Positions 28,293 to 37,097 of a DNA stretch of 64,000 nucleotides are shown one piece after another (the stretch's first letter is position 1; every line of letters starts with the position of its first letter). The notes under the pieces are model-generated. The model searched no databases. It was not told the origin of the DNA and was given only the letters and a program-made list of their open reading frames with translations. A program made the translations under genes and the position numbers. Location: assembly GCF_900496975.1 (NCBI RefSeq), contig NZ_UFQC01000027.1, positions 21,022 to 85,021 on the forward strand, given 5' to 3'. The stretch is from Achromobacter veterisilvae (GTDB lineage Bacteria; Pseudomonadota; Gammaproteobacteria; Burkholderiales; Burkholderiaceae_B).

Positions 28293-29531
28293 CTACGACG
28301 CGAACGCGGGCTTGCCGCCGGAAATTAGAGGGTTCGAGTTCCCCATCCCGCTTTGGGAGGCCGCAGGTTCCGGCTTCGTTTGCACTTTCGTGCCCGCAAT
28401 GGCGTGTTGTTGGCCGCCGACGATCACTCGGTCGTCGGCGGCCAGCCCGGCACGCACGATCCGGAGCCCATCGACCAGCGGGCCGAGTTCGATGGCCCTG
28501 ACGAGTACGGTGCCTTCGGCGGAAACGGTGAGAACCGTCTTGCGCGTCTGGTCGATCTGGACCGCGGAATCGGGGATCAGCAAGGCCGGCGCCCCGGCTC
28601 CGCTCGCCAGCCGCATGTTTCCGAACAATCCCGGTGTCAGGAACAGTTTCGGGTTCTCGATCACGGCACGCATCCGTATGGTCCCCGAACGGGGATCGAT
28701 CCCGTTATCCGTGAAGTCGAGCTTTCCGCGCCAGGAGTAGTCAGGCTCATCCTGAAGCCGTACTTCGACCTGGGTTTGCGCCGCGTTCGGCTCCTGGGCG
28801 CGGATGGCTTTCAGGTACAAGGCTTCGGATGCGTCGAATGTGAAGTAGATCGGATCCAGCGCATTGATGGTGGTCAGGCGGGTGCCGTTGCCGGCCTCTC
28901 CGCTCATGACCAGGTTCCCCGGGTCGACGCGCCGGTCGGAGACCCTGCCCGTGATGGGCGAGCGTACCTCCGTGAATTCCAGCTCAAGCGACTTCAGCGC
29001 GACGCGGGCTTGCGCGCCGGCGACGTTTGCCGTTCCCGTCCGCACACGCGCCTGCAGTTGATCGATGTCGCTCTTTGAAATCGCGCTGTCGCCCACCAGC
29101 CGTTGCGCTCGCGCGAGGTCGGCGCGTGCCAGCGCGAGTTCGCTGGTCGCGCTCGCGAGGCCGGCCTGCGCCTCCGCGTAGGCGGCCTGGTAGGGGCGCG
29201 GGTCGATGGAGAAAAGCAGTTGGCCCTGCTGGACGATTTCGCCGTCCTTGAAATGCACTCCTACGATTTGGCCGGACACCCTGGGCCGGACTTCGACCCG
29301 GCGGCTCGCCTCGAAACGGCCGACATAGTCGTCCCACTCGATGACGGTGCGCTGCACCGGCAATGCGACGGATACCATGGGAAGCGCCGCGGCGCTGACC
29401 GCCAACGACTTCTTGCCGGGCAGCAGAAACAAGGCGCATGCCGTTGCCGTGGCGAGCCCCGCGGCCAGCAGAGCCGCGCGCAGGAAGACCGGTTTTGTTC
29501 CCGGGCGGGAGGGAGGGCGTGGATGGGTCAT
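28293..29531 (-). CDS. RND efflux periplasmic adaptor (membrane fusion protein)
   Basis: Adaptor of 412 residues linking pump and outer-membrane channel. An N-terminal membrane anchor (about 17-42) is followed by the lipoyl half-motifs (RVSGQIVGVHFKDGEIVQQGQLLF and ITGRVSDRRVDPGNLV), a coiled-coil hairpin (about 115-180) and a beta-barrel domain. GGAGAG lies upstream of the ATG. First gene of the efflux operon; the regulator gene at 30088 diverges from it across a 556-base gap. Confidence 0.94.
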   Translation of the reverse strand: MTHPRPPSRPGTKPVFLRAALLAAGLATATACALFLLPGKKSLAVSAAALPMVSVALPVQRTVIEWDDYVGRFEASRRVEVRPRVSGQIVGVHFKDGEIVQQGQLLFSIDPRPYQAAYAEAQAGLASATSELALARADLARAQRLVGDSAISKSDIDQLQARVRTGTANVAGAQARVALKSLELEFTEVRSPITGRVSDRRVDPGNLVMSGEAGNGTRLTTINALDPIYFTFDASEALYLKAIRAQEPNAAQTQVEVRLQDEPDYSWRGKLDFTDNGIDPRSGTIRMRAVIENPKLFLTPGLFGNMRLASGAGAPALLIPDSAVQIDQTRKTVLTVSAEGTVLVRAIELGPLVDGLRIVRAGLAADDRVIVGGQQHAIAGTKVQTKPEPAASQSGMGNSNPLISGGKPAFAS

Positions 29532-30087
29532 GCGGCCGCTCTCCGCGCAGGGTTGGACTCTCTATGGTTCATGTTGGATATCGCTTTGTAAGAGGACTCG
29601 AATGCGCCATGCGTGCTTGCGCCGGCCGCCGTCACGCGGCCGGCACTGGCATAGGCCTTGTCGTAGGCCCGGGACTGTCCGCTCGGCGAGCGGGGGTGGT
29701 GCCGCGCCGGGCGTGGGCACCCGGTTTTCCCGGGCCTTCAACGTGCGGAGATTCTCCGGCTTGCAAGCCGACGGCAAAAGGACTTAGTTCCCTCCTTTGC
29801 CGCCATTCCATATCGGTAAAGAAACTGGGCAGTGTCGATGCGAAGCCGAAGGATTCGGGCCATTCAAGGCAGGCCGCAAGGGCGGGAATCCTGCCCTGTG
29901 CTCAGGGAGGAGCTCCTAATCCGGCCTTGCCTCGGCCAAGCCATGCGCTGCCAAATCGGTTGTCCGTTTTTGAGGTATATATGTCTTGGTGGCCACAGTG
30001 CAGGCTGTGTAACATCAGCTCCAGGCCACGCGCCGGCCGAGGGCCAGGATGCGTGGGGCCTGCTTTCGAGTGTTGTGCAAGAGTGTT
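29532..30087. other. Intergenic region between the efflux operon and the GlxA-type regulator
   Basis: About 556 bases without a supported gene. A perfect 9-bp stem (GCCGGCCGC / GCGGCCGGC, six-base loop) lies at 29621-29644. An AT-rich patch near 29965-29985 (GAGGTATATATG) could be a promoter for the plus-strand regulator. The region should contain both divergent promoters, but I cannot place them. Confidence 0.45.
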
Positions 30088-31086
30088 ATGAACCCAACAT
30101 CATCAAGCGCGAGTCGCGCTCCGCGGGACGTGGCTTTCCTCGTATTCCGCGACTTCCAGATCCAGGACTTGACGGGGCCCTTGGCGGCGTTCGAGGTGGC
30201 CGGCAGGCTCCTGGGCGACGACTCTTACCGATGCCAGGTCATATCGCTGGCCGGAGGGCCCGTTCAAAGTTCGGCTGGTCTGGAAATCACCACGCAGAAA
30301 GCCGGATTTTCCGCCTACGACACCGTGATCGTGGCGGGCGCCGGTCTCGGCGCCTACCCCGATGACGCATTGTCGGAAACCTGCGACTACCTGAACCACG
30401 TCGTCGGCAAAGGCGCTCGCCGCATTGCAAGCGTGTGCACCGGCGCTTTCATCCTGGCTGCGAGCGGCCTTTTGGACGGCCGGTGCGCGACGACGCATTG
30501 GAAATACGCCGCCCGTTTGCAACGGGAGTACCCCCGGGTGAAGGTGGATGGCGATCGGATCTTCACCCGAGAAGGCGGCATCTGGACGTCGGCCGGCGTC
30601 ACAACCGGCATCGACATGGCGTTGGCAATGATCGAAGAGGATCACGGCGCCGACTTGTCTCACGCGGTCGCCCAGATGCTGGTCGTCTACCATCGCCGGC
30701 CCGGCGGGCAATCCCAATTTTCGGCCATCGCCGATATGGAGCCCGAGTCGGACAGAATTCGCAATGTGCTGACTTATATACGCGAACACTTGCACGAATC
30801 ATTGTCGACCGAGCTTCTGGCTTCCGTCGCCTGCTTGAGTCCCCGGCAGTTCGGACGGGCATTCCTTGCCGAAACGGGGGAGACGCCGGCCAAGGCCGTC
30901 GAGCGCCTGAGAGTCGAGGTGGCAAGGCAACGCGTCGAGCGCGGGGCGGAGCCAATCGAAATCATCGCCCACAAAATCGGCTTCACCGATCCCGAAAGAA
31001 TGCGCCGGGCATTCATTCGCGTGCTTGGTCACCCGCCGCAAAGCATCCGGCGCATGGCATCGCGGGAAACGTCATTGCTTGCCTGA
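30088..31086 (+). CDS. GlxA-family AraC-type regulator with DJ-1/PfpI domain
   Basis: Regulator of 332 residues with an N-terminal class I glutamine-amidotransferase-like (DJ-1/PfpI) domain and a C-terminal AraC helix-turn-helix pair. The nucleophile-elbow region reads IASVCTGAFILAASGLLDGR (Cys about 108) followed by ATTHW, the GlxA hallmark. The HTH spans about 240-325 (LSTELLASVACLSPRQFGRAF and IEIIAHKIGFTDPERMRRAF). The ATG at 30088 is preferred over the GTG-rich extension. It is divergent from the RND operon and convergent with the SDR gene, so either could be its target. Confidence 0.92.
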   Translation: MNPTSSSASRAPRDVAFLVFRDFQIQDLTGPLAAFEVAGRLLGDDSYRCQVISLAGGPVQSSAGLEITTQKAGFSAYDTVIVAGAGLGAYPDDALSETCDYLNHVVGKGARRIASVCTGAFILAASGLLDGRCATTHWKYAARLQREYPRVKVDGDRIFTREGGIWTSAGVTTGIDMALAMIEEDHGADLSHAVAQMLVVYHRRPGGQSQFSAIADMEPESDRIRNVLTYIREHLHESLSTELLASVACLSPRQFGRAFLAETGETPAKAVERLRVEVARQRVERGAEPIEIIAHKIGFTDPERMRRAFIRVLGHPPQSIRRMASRETSLLA

Positions 31087-31198
31087 TTCTGGTTCCGGCT
31101 CGGCCATGGGCCAGTCTTTTCATTCGGCGGCCTTCTGGACGGGCATTCCCCGCAGGCTTCCAGTGATTGCTGCCGCGGGCGGCCGGTCATCCAGCCGA

Positions 31199-31957
31199 TT
31201 AAACGTGCTGGCCTCCATTCACGTCGATTTCCGCGCCGTTGACATACGAGGCTCGGTTCGAACACAGGAAGAACATGACTCCTGCGATTTCCGTAGGGTC
31301 GCCAAGCCGGCTCATCGGCACGCTCGCCTTGACCAGGGCCTCGGTGCCTGGAGACAAGATGGAGGTGTCGATCTCGCCAGGCGCGATCGCATTGGCCCGA
31401 ATTCCCATCGGACCGAACTCGAAAGCTTGTTCGCGCGTGAGCGCTGCGAGGGCCGCCTTGGAGCAGGCATAAGCCGCCCCGGCGAAGGGATGAACGCGAG
31501 CACCCGCGATCGACGTCACGTTGACGATCGTGCCTCCAGCCAAGCGGAGTTCCGGCAGAAGCAGACGGACGATCGTCGCCGCGGAGAAAAGATTGACGTT
31601 GAAAAGCGAAAGCCAATCTTCATATGCCGTCATGCTGACGCCCTTGCGCCCGCCGTTCGCCAGCTTCGGTGAAATCGCGGCATTGTTGATAATCGCAGCC
31701 AGTTTCGCGCCGCCCAGGCGCCGGCGGACTTCGGCCGCGATCCGCTCATACGAGTTCGGGTCCGCCAGATCGGCGGTAATGTGATCGTCCACGCCGCCCG
31801 CCCACGGGCATTCACTTGAAAAGCTCGCCCGCGATACCGTCAAGACACGCCACCCGCTTTGGTGAAACAACTTCACTGTCGCATGCCCTATACCACGGCT
31901 CGCGCCGGTTAGCAGGAGAGTGGGCCGCGCAATTTGCTGAGAATGCCAGGACGCCAT
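31199..31957 (-). CDS. Short-chain dehydrogenase/reductase
   Basis: NAD(P)-dependent oxidoreductase of 252 residues. Cofactor motif TGASRGIG at 17-24, NNAA at 91-94, catalytic S149, Y163 and K167 (YACSK), and the C-terminal NGAEIDVNGGQHV typical of classical SDRs. The ATG at 31957 matches the family start; the frame is open upstream but unlike coding sequence. Substrate unknown. It lies alone between a convergent GlxA-type regulator and a gene-free stretch. Confidence 0.88.
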   Translation of the reverse strand: MASWHSQQIARPTLLLTGASRGIGHATVKLFHQSGWRVLTVSRASFSSECPWAGGVDDHITADLADPNSYERIAAEVRRRLGGAKLAAIINNAAISPKLANGGRKGVSMTAYEDWLSLFNVNLFSAATIVRLLLPELRLAGGTIVNVTSIAGARVHPFAGAAYACSKAALAALTREQAFEFGPMGIRANAIAPGEIDTSILSPGTEALVKASVPMSRLGDPTEIAGVMFFLCSNRASYVNGAEIDVNGGQHV

Positions 31958-32278
31958 GTGCGTTATCCCGGAATGAGAGATGAAGATTGAACTCGACAAG
32001 CGTTTATTCCGCCTCCCCTTTTGATATAGGCGCCAGCGTTTGCATAGGCAATGCTGAAGTTTCGCCCTACAGGAGCTCTGCGTAAAAGACGTTGATCCCT
32101 CAAATCTCGCCAGCGCGTGCTGGCGCATTGCCATCCGGAGGTAAGCGACGAGCTGAGACTGAGGACCCGTGTGCAGTGGGAAATAATGCGCCGCCCAAGT
32201 TCAATGAGCCACGCCGACCAAAGTGAATGAACCAAATCTTGCTAAGCTTTTGATCTAAATGGCGTCCAGTTTCCATAT
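31958..32278. other. Gene-free, AT-richer intergenic stretch
   Basis: About 320 bases between the SDR start and the end of the small exported protein gene. Base composition is clearly less GC-rich than the surroundings. The short frames present overlap each other and show no known motif. It presumably holds the SDR promoter; no box is clear. Confidence 0.45.
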
Positions 32279-32662
32279 TCAATGGACTTCGACAGCCGCC
32301 GTATCACGATACGGAACTGAGTCGCGGGGCGCCGCGCCGATACCCTTGATCGCGGTGTGGTCGATCTCCACCGTATGCCCCGGCCCCACCTCCAGCAACA
32401 CGTAGAAGTCTTCCTTCGGCCGCGTGAACACCAGCGTCGAGTTGGCGTCGAGTTTGCCGGGCACCAGTACCTGTCCGCCATAGGCGATCACATCCATCGT
32501 CACCCCCGGCGCCTTGCCGCCATCGGAGAAACCGCCGGTGCATTGAATCCGGTCATCGGCCAGCGCCTTGCATTGCGCCACGGGGTGGTGCGCCAAGACC
32601 AGGCTGCATTGGCTGAGAAGCAGGCCGGACAGGCCCGCGCGTAGCGTATTGATGGCGTTCAT
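32279..32662 (-). CDS. Small exported protein of unknown function
   Basis: Product of 127 residues with a likely signal peptide (MNAINTLRAGLSGLLLSQCSLVLA) and a mature part rich in beta-strand pattern, beginning HHPVAQCKALADDRIQC. One further Cys pair (C42/C51 region) could form a disulphide. The centre (GVTMDVIAYGGQVLVPGKLD) resembles Ig-like/carboxypeptidase-regulatory domains of periplasmic metal-handling proteins, a weak impression only. The ATG overlaps the stop of the upstream gene (ATGA). Last gene of the PepSY module; I do not recognise a named family. Confidence 0.75.
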   Translation of the reverse strand: MNAINTLRAGLSGLLLSQCSLVLAHHPVAQCKALADDRIQCTGGFSDGGKAPGVTMDVIAYGGQVLVPGKLDANSTLVFTRPKEDFYVLLEVGPGHTVEIDHTAIKGIGAAPRDSVPYRDTAAVEVH

Positions 32663-33186
32663 TGCGTCTTCCCGTTGGTCTTGGCGAGCCACTGCGCGGT
32701 GGCGGGCGAGGCTTGCGCGATGGGCAGCGTCGCCTCATGGGTGGTGCCGTCCCAGGCTTCCACGGTGATCCAGAACCGGTCTTCCGGCCGCGTGCCGGGC
32801 GGAATCAGCACTTCGGCGAAGGATCGGTGCGGGCTGCCGGAGAACAGCGCGCCGGCAGCGCGCAGGCTGCGCGGCTGGCCGGTGCGGATGAACACGGCGC
32901 GGATCTCACGTTCGCAGCCCTCGCACAGGGCCATCGTGAAGAGCTTGAACATCCCGGCCGGATCGGCCTCGGGGCCCTCGTCTTCCCATTCGGCGAATTT
33001 CAGCGTCCAGGACCCCACCTGTACCGGACCGATCTCGCGCTGGCCGAGGCCGCTCAGGCCGCGGTTCATGGCGATATCCTTGAAGTAACTCGGGAGGTAG
33101 AACAGCGGCAGGAGCAGCACGAGCGCGCTCAGGTGAAACTTCCAGCGCCGGGTGGGCGGCAGCTTGGCGGCAGTCGATGTCGTCAT
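32659..33186 (-). CDS. Membrane-anchored periplasmic protein of unknown function
   Basis: Product of 175 residues with one N-terminal membrane segment (about 18-36, LSALVLLLPLFYLPSYF) and a periplasmic remainder. The sequence contains ALCEGCEREIRAVF, a CxxC that could bind metal or act in redox chemistry, and a beta-rich end. The ATG at 33186 has GGAG upstream; an ATG at 33210 overlaps the PepSY stop (ATGA) and adds eight residues. It is sandwiched between the PepSY protein and a small exported protein with tight overlaps, so the three probably act together. Family not recognised. Confidence 0.75.
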   Translation of the reverse strand: MTTSTAAKLPPTRRWKFHLSALVLLLPLFYLPSYFKDIAMNRGLSGLGQREIGPVQVGSWTLKFAEWEDEGPEADPAGMFKLFTMALCEGCEREIRAVFIRTGQPRSLRAAGALFSGSPHRSFAEVLIPPGTRPEDRFWITVEAWDGTTHEATLPIAQASPATAQWLAKTNGKTQ

Positions 33187-33206
33187 GGTGTCGATCTCCG
33201 GTGGGG

Positions 33207-34370
33207 TCATTGCGCCGGGGCCGGCTTCTTGGCCATGGCCAGCTTGATGGCCTTGGCGGTTTCCTGGGCGGTGCGCCTGGACCAGATCAGCATGCCGGAC
33301 AGCGACATCATGGTCAGGAGCAGGCCGAAGACGAACCACACCATCTTGAGCCAGAACCCGCCGAAGTCGCCGGTGTGCAAGGGCCGCATCGATTCGGTGA
33401 AGAACTCCAATGCGCTGCGATCGCCCAGTGTGCGGGTGCGCAGCACCGCGCCGTCATAGGGGCTGACCTGCGCGAACTCGAACATCAGCGGGTAGGCGCC
33501 GCGGCCCATCACGGTGACGGGATCGAAGGCATTGCCGCCAAGGAAGATGTGCTGCGCATCCAGCCCTGGCAACGCCTGCTGCGCGCTGTCGACGATCCGG
33601 TTGAGCGGCACGCGCGGCACCACGCCATTCACCGCCGCCGGCACATCGGCGCGCGCGATGATGGTGGGCACGCCTTCGGTGGAGACGGTGGTGTGCGTAT
33701 CGGCCAGGATCGCCTGGACCAGGAACCACAGCGCGCTCACCGAGATCAATAGCACGAACCAGATCGACCACAGGCCGGAAAGCCGGTGGAAATCGCCCCA
33801 GAAAATACGCGGCCCCTGCCCGGTGCGCAGGCGCGGCTTCTGGAAATAGGCGCGCCAGAAGCGCTTGTAGACGACCAGCCCGGTGATGAGCGAAGCCAGC
33901 ATCGGAATGGCCAGCGCCGAGACCAGATACCAGCCCCAACTGAATCCATGGCCGAACGGTATCAGCAGCCAGCCGTGCAGCGCGCGCATGAACTGGCGCA
34001 GATCGAAGTCGAGCGCCGGCCCCTGGATCGCGCCGGTGTAGGGATTGACATAGAGTTGCGTGGTCGTGGCGCCGGGATACGACACGCTGGCCGTGAGCGC
34101 GAAATGCGATTCCTCCGGCCACGACAGGCCCTGCACCACGGCGCGCGGATCCTGCGCGCCGATCGCATCCACCAGCGCCTGATAGCCCAGGCGCATGCTG
34201 TCGGGCCCGGGCGCCTCGGCCCGCACGGCCGGGTTGATCAGCCAGACGATCTCCTGGCTGATGACGGCGATCGTGCCGGTGGCACAGACAAAGAACACCA
34301 GCACCCAGATCGGCATCGCGAGCCAACTGTGCACCAGAAACCAGAGTTTTGACCGGGAAGGCTTGGCCAT
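33207..34370 (-). CDS. PepSY-associated transmembrane protein (putative ferrisiderophore reductase)
   Basis: Inner-membrane protein of 387 residues with four transmembrane helices (about 12-38, 140-165, 192-218 and 338-362) around a large periplasmic PepSY region. Conserved His residues near the helices (LVHSW, LHGWLLIPFGHGFSWGW, FHRLSGLW) suit heme or cofactor binding. Relatives such as FpvG and PiuB-type proteins help reduce and release iron from siderophores in the periplasm. The ATG at 34370 is the family start. It lies downstream of a TonB receptor, behind a strong hairpin, which fits the iron role. Confidence 0.88.
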   Translation of the reverse strand: MAKPSRSKLWFLVHSWLAMPIWVLVFFVCATGTIAVISQEIVWLINPAVRAEAPGPDSMRLGYQALVDAIGAQDPRAVVQGLSWPEESHFALTASVSYPGATTTQLYVNPYTGAIQGPALDFDLRQFMRALHGWLLIPFGHGFSWGWYLVSALAIPMLASLITGLVVYKRFWRAYFQKPRLRTGQGPRIFWGDFHRLSGLWSIWFVLLISVSALWFLVQAILADTHTTVSTEGVPTIIARADVPAAVNGVVPRVPLNRIVDSAQQALPGLDAQHIFLGGNAFDPVTVMGRGAYPLMFEFAQVSPYDGAVLRTRTLGDRSALEFFTESMRPLHTGDFGGFWLKMVWFVFGLLLTMMSLSGMLIWSRRTAQETAKAIKLAMAKKPAPAQ

Positions 34371-34443
34371 CCGTCGTCTCCGTAGAATTGTTTTGTTATG
34401 TGGCCGGCTCCCGCCCCACGCGGGAAACGGCCAGGGGCACAAA

Positions 34444-34475
34444 GCGTTGCGAGCCCAATCCAGGGCTCGCAACGC
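34444..34475. terminator. 13-bp perfect hairpin between TonB receptor and PepSY genes
   Basis: GCGTTGCGAGCCC and its exact complement surround a six-base loop, 25 bases after the receptor stop. In the minus-strand transcript it is followed by TTTG, a short U-tract, so it could be a partial terminator or a 3' stabiliser that lowers expression of the downstream PepSY genes relative to the receptor. Confidence 0.65.
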
Positions 34476-34499
34476 CTCATGTCGCGCAGATCATACCGC

Positions 34500-36902
34500 T
34501 TAGAATGCGTACTTCATGGTCAGCATGAACTTCTGCGGTGAACCATAGAAGCCCTGGCCGTCGCCGGTCAGGTCGAAATACTTCTTGTCGAACAGATTGT
34601 TGATATTAAGCTGGGCCGACAGGCTTGGCGTGAACCGGTAGTTCGCCATCACGCTCGTCAGCAGTACGGAACCCTGGTCGCGCCTGGCCTTGACGCCCGC
34701 CGACGTGGTCTGGTCGATGTAGACGCCGCTGCGCCACTGGACACCGCCGCCGACCGTCAGTTTGCCTTCGGTGCCCGGCACCCGCCAGGTAGTGAAAAGA
34801 TGGGCCAGATTCTGCGGGCGATAGCTATCGAAACGCTTGCCGTCGGCATTGCGCACCAGCGCGCGCGAAAAGCCGGCCGAGATCTGCCAGCCCGGGTTCA
34901 CTTCGCCCGAGGCCTGCAGTTCGAATCCTTCGCTGGTCAGCCCTTTCGCGCCGCGATAGGCGAACTCCGAGGTCCCTTCGACGAAGCGGGAACCATCGCG
35001 CTCGGCCACGTTGTCCTGCTCGATGCGGAACACCGACACCGAGGTGGTGAGCCTGCCGTACAGATAGTCTGCCTTCAGGCCCGTTTCGTAGCTCTTGCCC
35101 TGCACGGGATCGAGATACTTGCCACTGGCGTCCCGGTATGACTGGGGCTGGAAAATATCGGTGTAGCTGACGTAGCCGCTGTAGGTCTGGTTGAAGTCGT
35201 AGACCAGGCCGGCATAGGGCGTGAACTCGTTGCTGCGCATCGTGTCGTCGCCACTGTCGCGCACCCAGCGGTTCTGGCGCCCGCCGAGAATCAGCTTGAG
35301 CGAATCCGTGACCGCGAAGCGCAGGGCGCCGTACACCGCGGTCTGGTGCGTTTTCTGCTTGCCCAGCTCGCTGTACTCGCCCCAGCCCGGATCGGGATAG
35401 GAGCCATCCCAATCGTAGATATTGCCCACCGGGCTGGTATTGAGCGCGGGGTGGTTGCCGTAGCGCAGGGTCGATTTGCTGCCGACGAAGCCGAACACGG
35501 CCTCATGCTGGCGGCCGAACAGCTCGAACGGGCCCGATGCCTGGATCGATCCGCTGTTCTGATCGAACTCCTGGTGCGAGCGATTGAGCCAGACATTCAA
35601 TCCCAGCCCGGTGTCGCGGTCCGGCTGGCCCATCAGATAGAGCAGCCTCGAATCGTATTTGCTGTCGAGCCGGCTGACATTGGCAGTGACGTTCCAGCCG
35701 TTGTCGAACTGATGCTCCACCGAGGCGTAGACCGTGTTGTTGGTGGTGTCCCAGAGGGTCCAGTCGGCGCCGATGCTGAAACTGCGCCGCCAGCTTGCCG
35801 CCGAGCCGTCGCTGTACAGCATCGGCAGGCCGCCCCAGGTCACGTCGGTGGGACGCTTGGCCTGGTGCTCGAAGCCTACGCGCACCGTGGTGTCGGGCGT
35901 AATGTCGGCCTCGACCGTGGCCAGGAAGGCCTGGTTGCGCGAGTGGTAGCGGTCGAGGTAGGAGTCGCGTTCTTCCATCATGCCCGCCACGCGCGCGCGC
36001 ACCGTGCCCTCGCTGTTCACCGGCGTGGAGAGGTCCACCGTGGCGCGGTGATGGTCCCAGGAACCCAGGCCCAGGGTCGCCGCGCCCGTCAGTTCCTTGC
36101 TGCTGGCGCGCTTGCGCACCACGTTCACCGATGCCCCCGGGTTGCCGGTGCCGGTCATCAGGCCGGTCGCGCCGCGCACGACCTCCACGCGGTCGTACAG
36201 GATCGGATCGAAGTTCGAGGTGCCGAAAAAATCGTTCTGCGTGGCGATCGGCACGCCATCGTACGAATAGGTGTCGACATAGAAACCGCGCGAATGGATG
36301 TCGGTGCGGTCGATGTCGGACGACGTGGTGGCCAGGCCGGTGACGGTCTTCAACGTTTCACCCAGCGAGGTGAGGTTGAGATCCTCGATCTGCTGGCGAG
36401 TGACCACACTGACGGACTGCGGTGTTTCGCGGGGCGACAGCCGCAGGCCGGTGGCGGCCGCGGTGGCTCGCACGGTATACGAACCCGAGCCCTCCGTCGT
36501 CATCGTATTGCGGCCCTCGACCGTGACCGGATCGAGCTGCGCGGCCTGATTGCCCAAGGGGCGCGACAGCGTGATCGTGTTGCCCTGACGGGCGTATTCG
36601 AGGCCGCTGCCGGCCAGCAGGCGGCGCAGCGCCTCTTCGGGCGCGAGGTCGCCGGACACGGCCGGCGCCTGAATGCCCGCGACCAGATCCTGCGGGTAGA
36701 AAATCTGCAACGAGGTCTGGCGCCCCAATTGCAGCAGCGATTGCTCCAGCGGCTGGGCCACGATGCTGATGTGCGCAGCGGCCGCCTGGGCTTGCGCCCG
36801 CGCCGGCGCGAAGCCCATGGCCAGGGCCAGCGACAAGGACAGGGTTCCTAGCACGAAGGGCGCGCGGGACGCGCTCGCTCGGTGTTCAACTTTGGTTCTC
36901 AC
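34500..36902 (-). CDS. TonB-dependent siderophore receptor with signalling domain
   Basis: Outer-membrane receptor of 800 residues. Signal peptide (to about residue 37, ARAQA), STN signalling domain (about 45-95, PLEQSLLQLGRQTSLQIFYPQ), TonB-box-like DPVTVEG near 124, plug with VEVVRGATGLMTGTGNPGASVN (about 230-260) and barrel ending FMLTMKYAF. It is of the FpvA/FoxA-like type. The GTG at 36902 has GGAA upstream and gives a clean signal peptide; an ATG at 36986 would add 28 residues without purpose. Fed by the adjacent fecI/fecR pair and a Fur-box-like site; the PepSY module downstream probably handles iron release. Confidence 0.93.
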   Translation of the reverse strand: MRTKVEHRASASRAPFVLGTLSLSLALAMGFAPARAQAQAAAAHISIVAQPLEQSLLQLGRQTSLQIFYPQDLVAGIQAPAVSGDLAPEEALRRLLAGSGLEYARQGNTITLSRPLGNQAAQLDPVTVEGRNTMTTEGSGSYTVRATAAATGLRLSPRETPQSVSVVTRQQIEDLNLTSLGETLKTVTGLATTSSDIDRTDIHSRGFYVDTYSYDGVPIATQNDFFGTSNFDPILYDRVEVVRGATGLMTGTGNPGASVNVVRKRASSKELTGAATLGLGSWDHHRATVDLSTPVNSEGTVRARVAGMMEERDSYLDRYHSRNQAFLATVEADITPDTTVRVGFEHQAKRPTDVTWGGLPMLYSDGSAASWRRSFSIGADWTLWDTTNNTVYASVEHQFDNGWNVTANVSRLDSKYDSRLLYLMGQPDRDTGLGLNVWLNRSHQEFDQNSGSIQASGPFELFGRQHEAVFGFVGSKSTLRYGNHPALNTSPVGNIYDWDGSYPDPGWGEYSELGKQKTHQTAVYGALRFAVTDSLKLILGGRQNRWVRDSGDDTMRSNEFTPYAGLVYDFNQTYSGYVSYTDIFQPQSYRDASGKYLDPVQGKSYETGLKADYLYGRLTTSVSVFRIEQDNVAERDGSRFVEGTSEFAYRGAKGLTSEGFELQASGEVNPGWQISAGFSRALVRNADGKRFDSYRPQNLAHLFTTWRVPGTEGKLTVGGGVQWRSGVYIDQTTSAGVKARRDQGSVLLTSVMANYRFTPSLSAQLNINNLFDKKYFDLTGDGQGFYGSPQKFMLTMKYAF

Positions 36903-37036
36903 AGTGTTCCGTTCCAGATCAATAAAGCCGGCGTCTATGCGCCACAACCCTTGGCCAAGGTTTTCCCGGAGCACGCTGCATGGCAATGCATGCCCCCTCG
37001 TAGGAACAAACGAGCGGGCGAGGCAAACACCTCAAT

Positions 37037-37055
37037 GAAAATGAAAACTATTTTG
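37037..37055. promoter_or_regulatory. Fur-box-like site upstream of the TonB receptor
   Basis: GAAAATGAAAACTATTTTG matches 13 of 19 positions of the Fur consensus. It lies in the 195-base gap between fecR and the receptor, so the receptor may have its own iron-regulated promoter besides FecI. Confidence 0.5.
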
Positions 37056-37097
37056 TAACAGCGGCGGGGATAGGCCCCGACAGGAGGGCGTCGGCGC

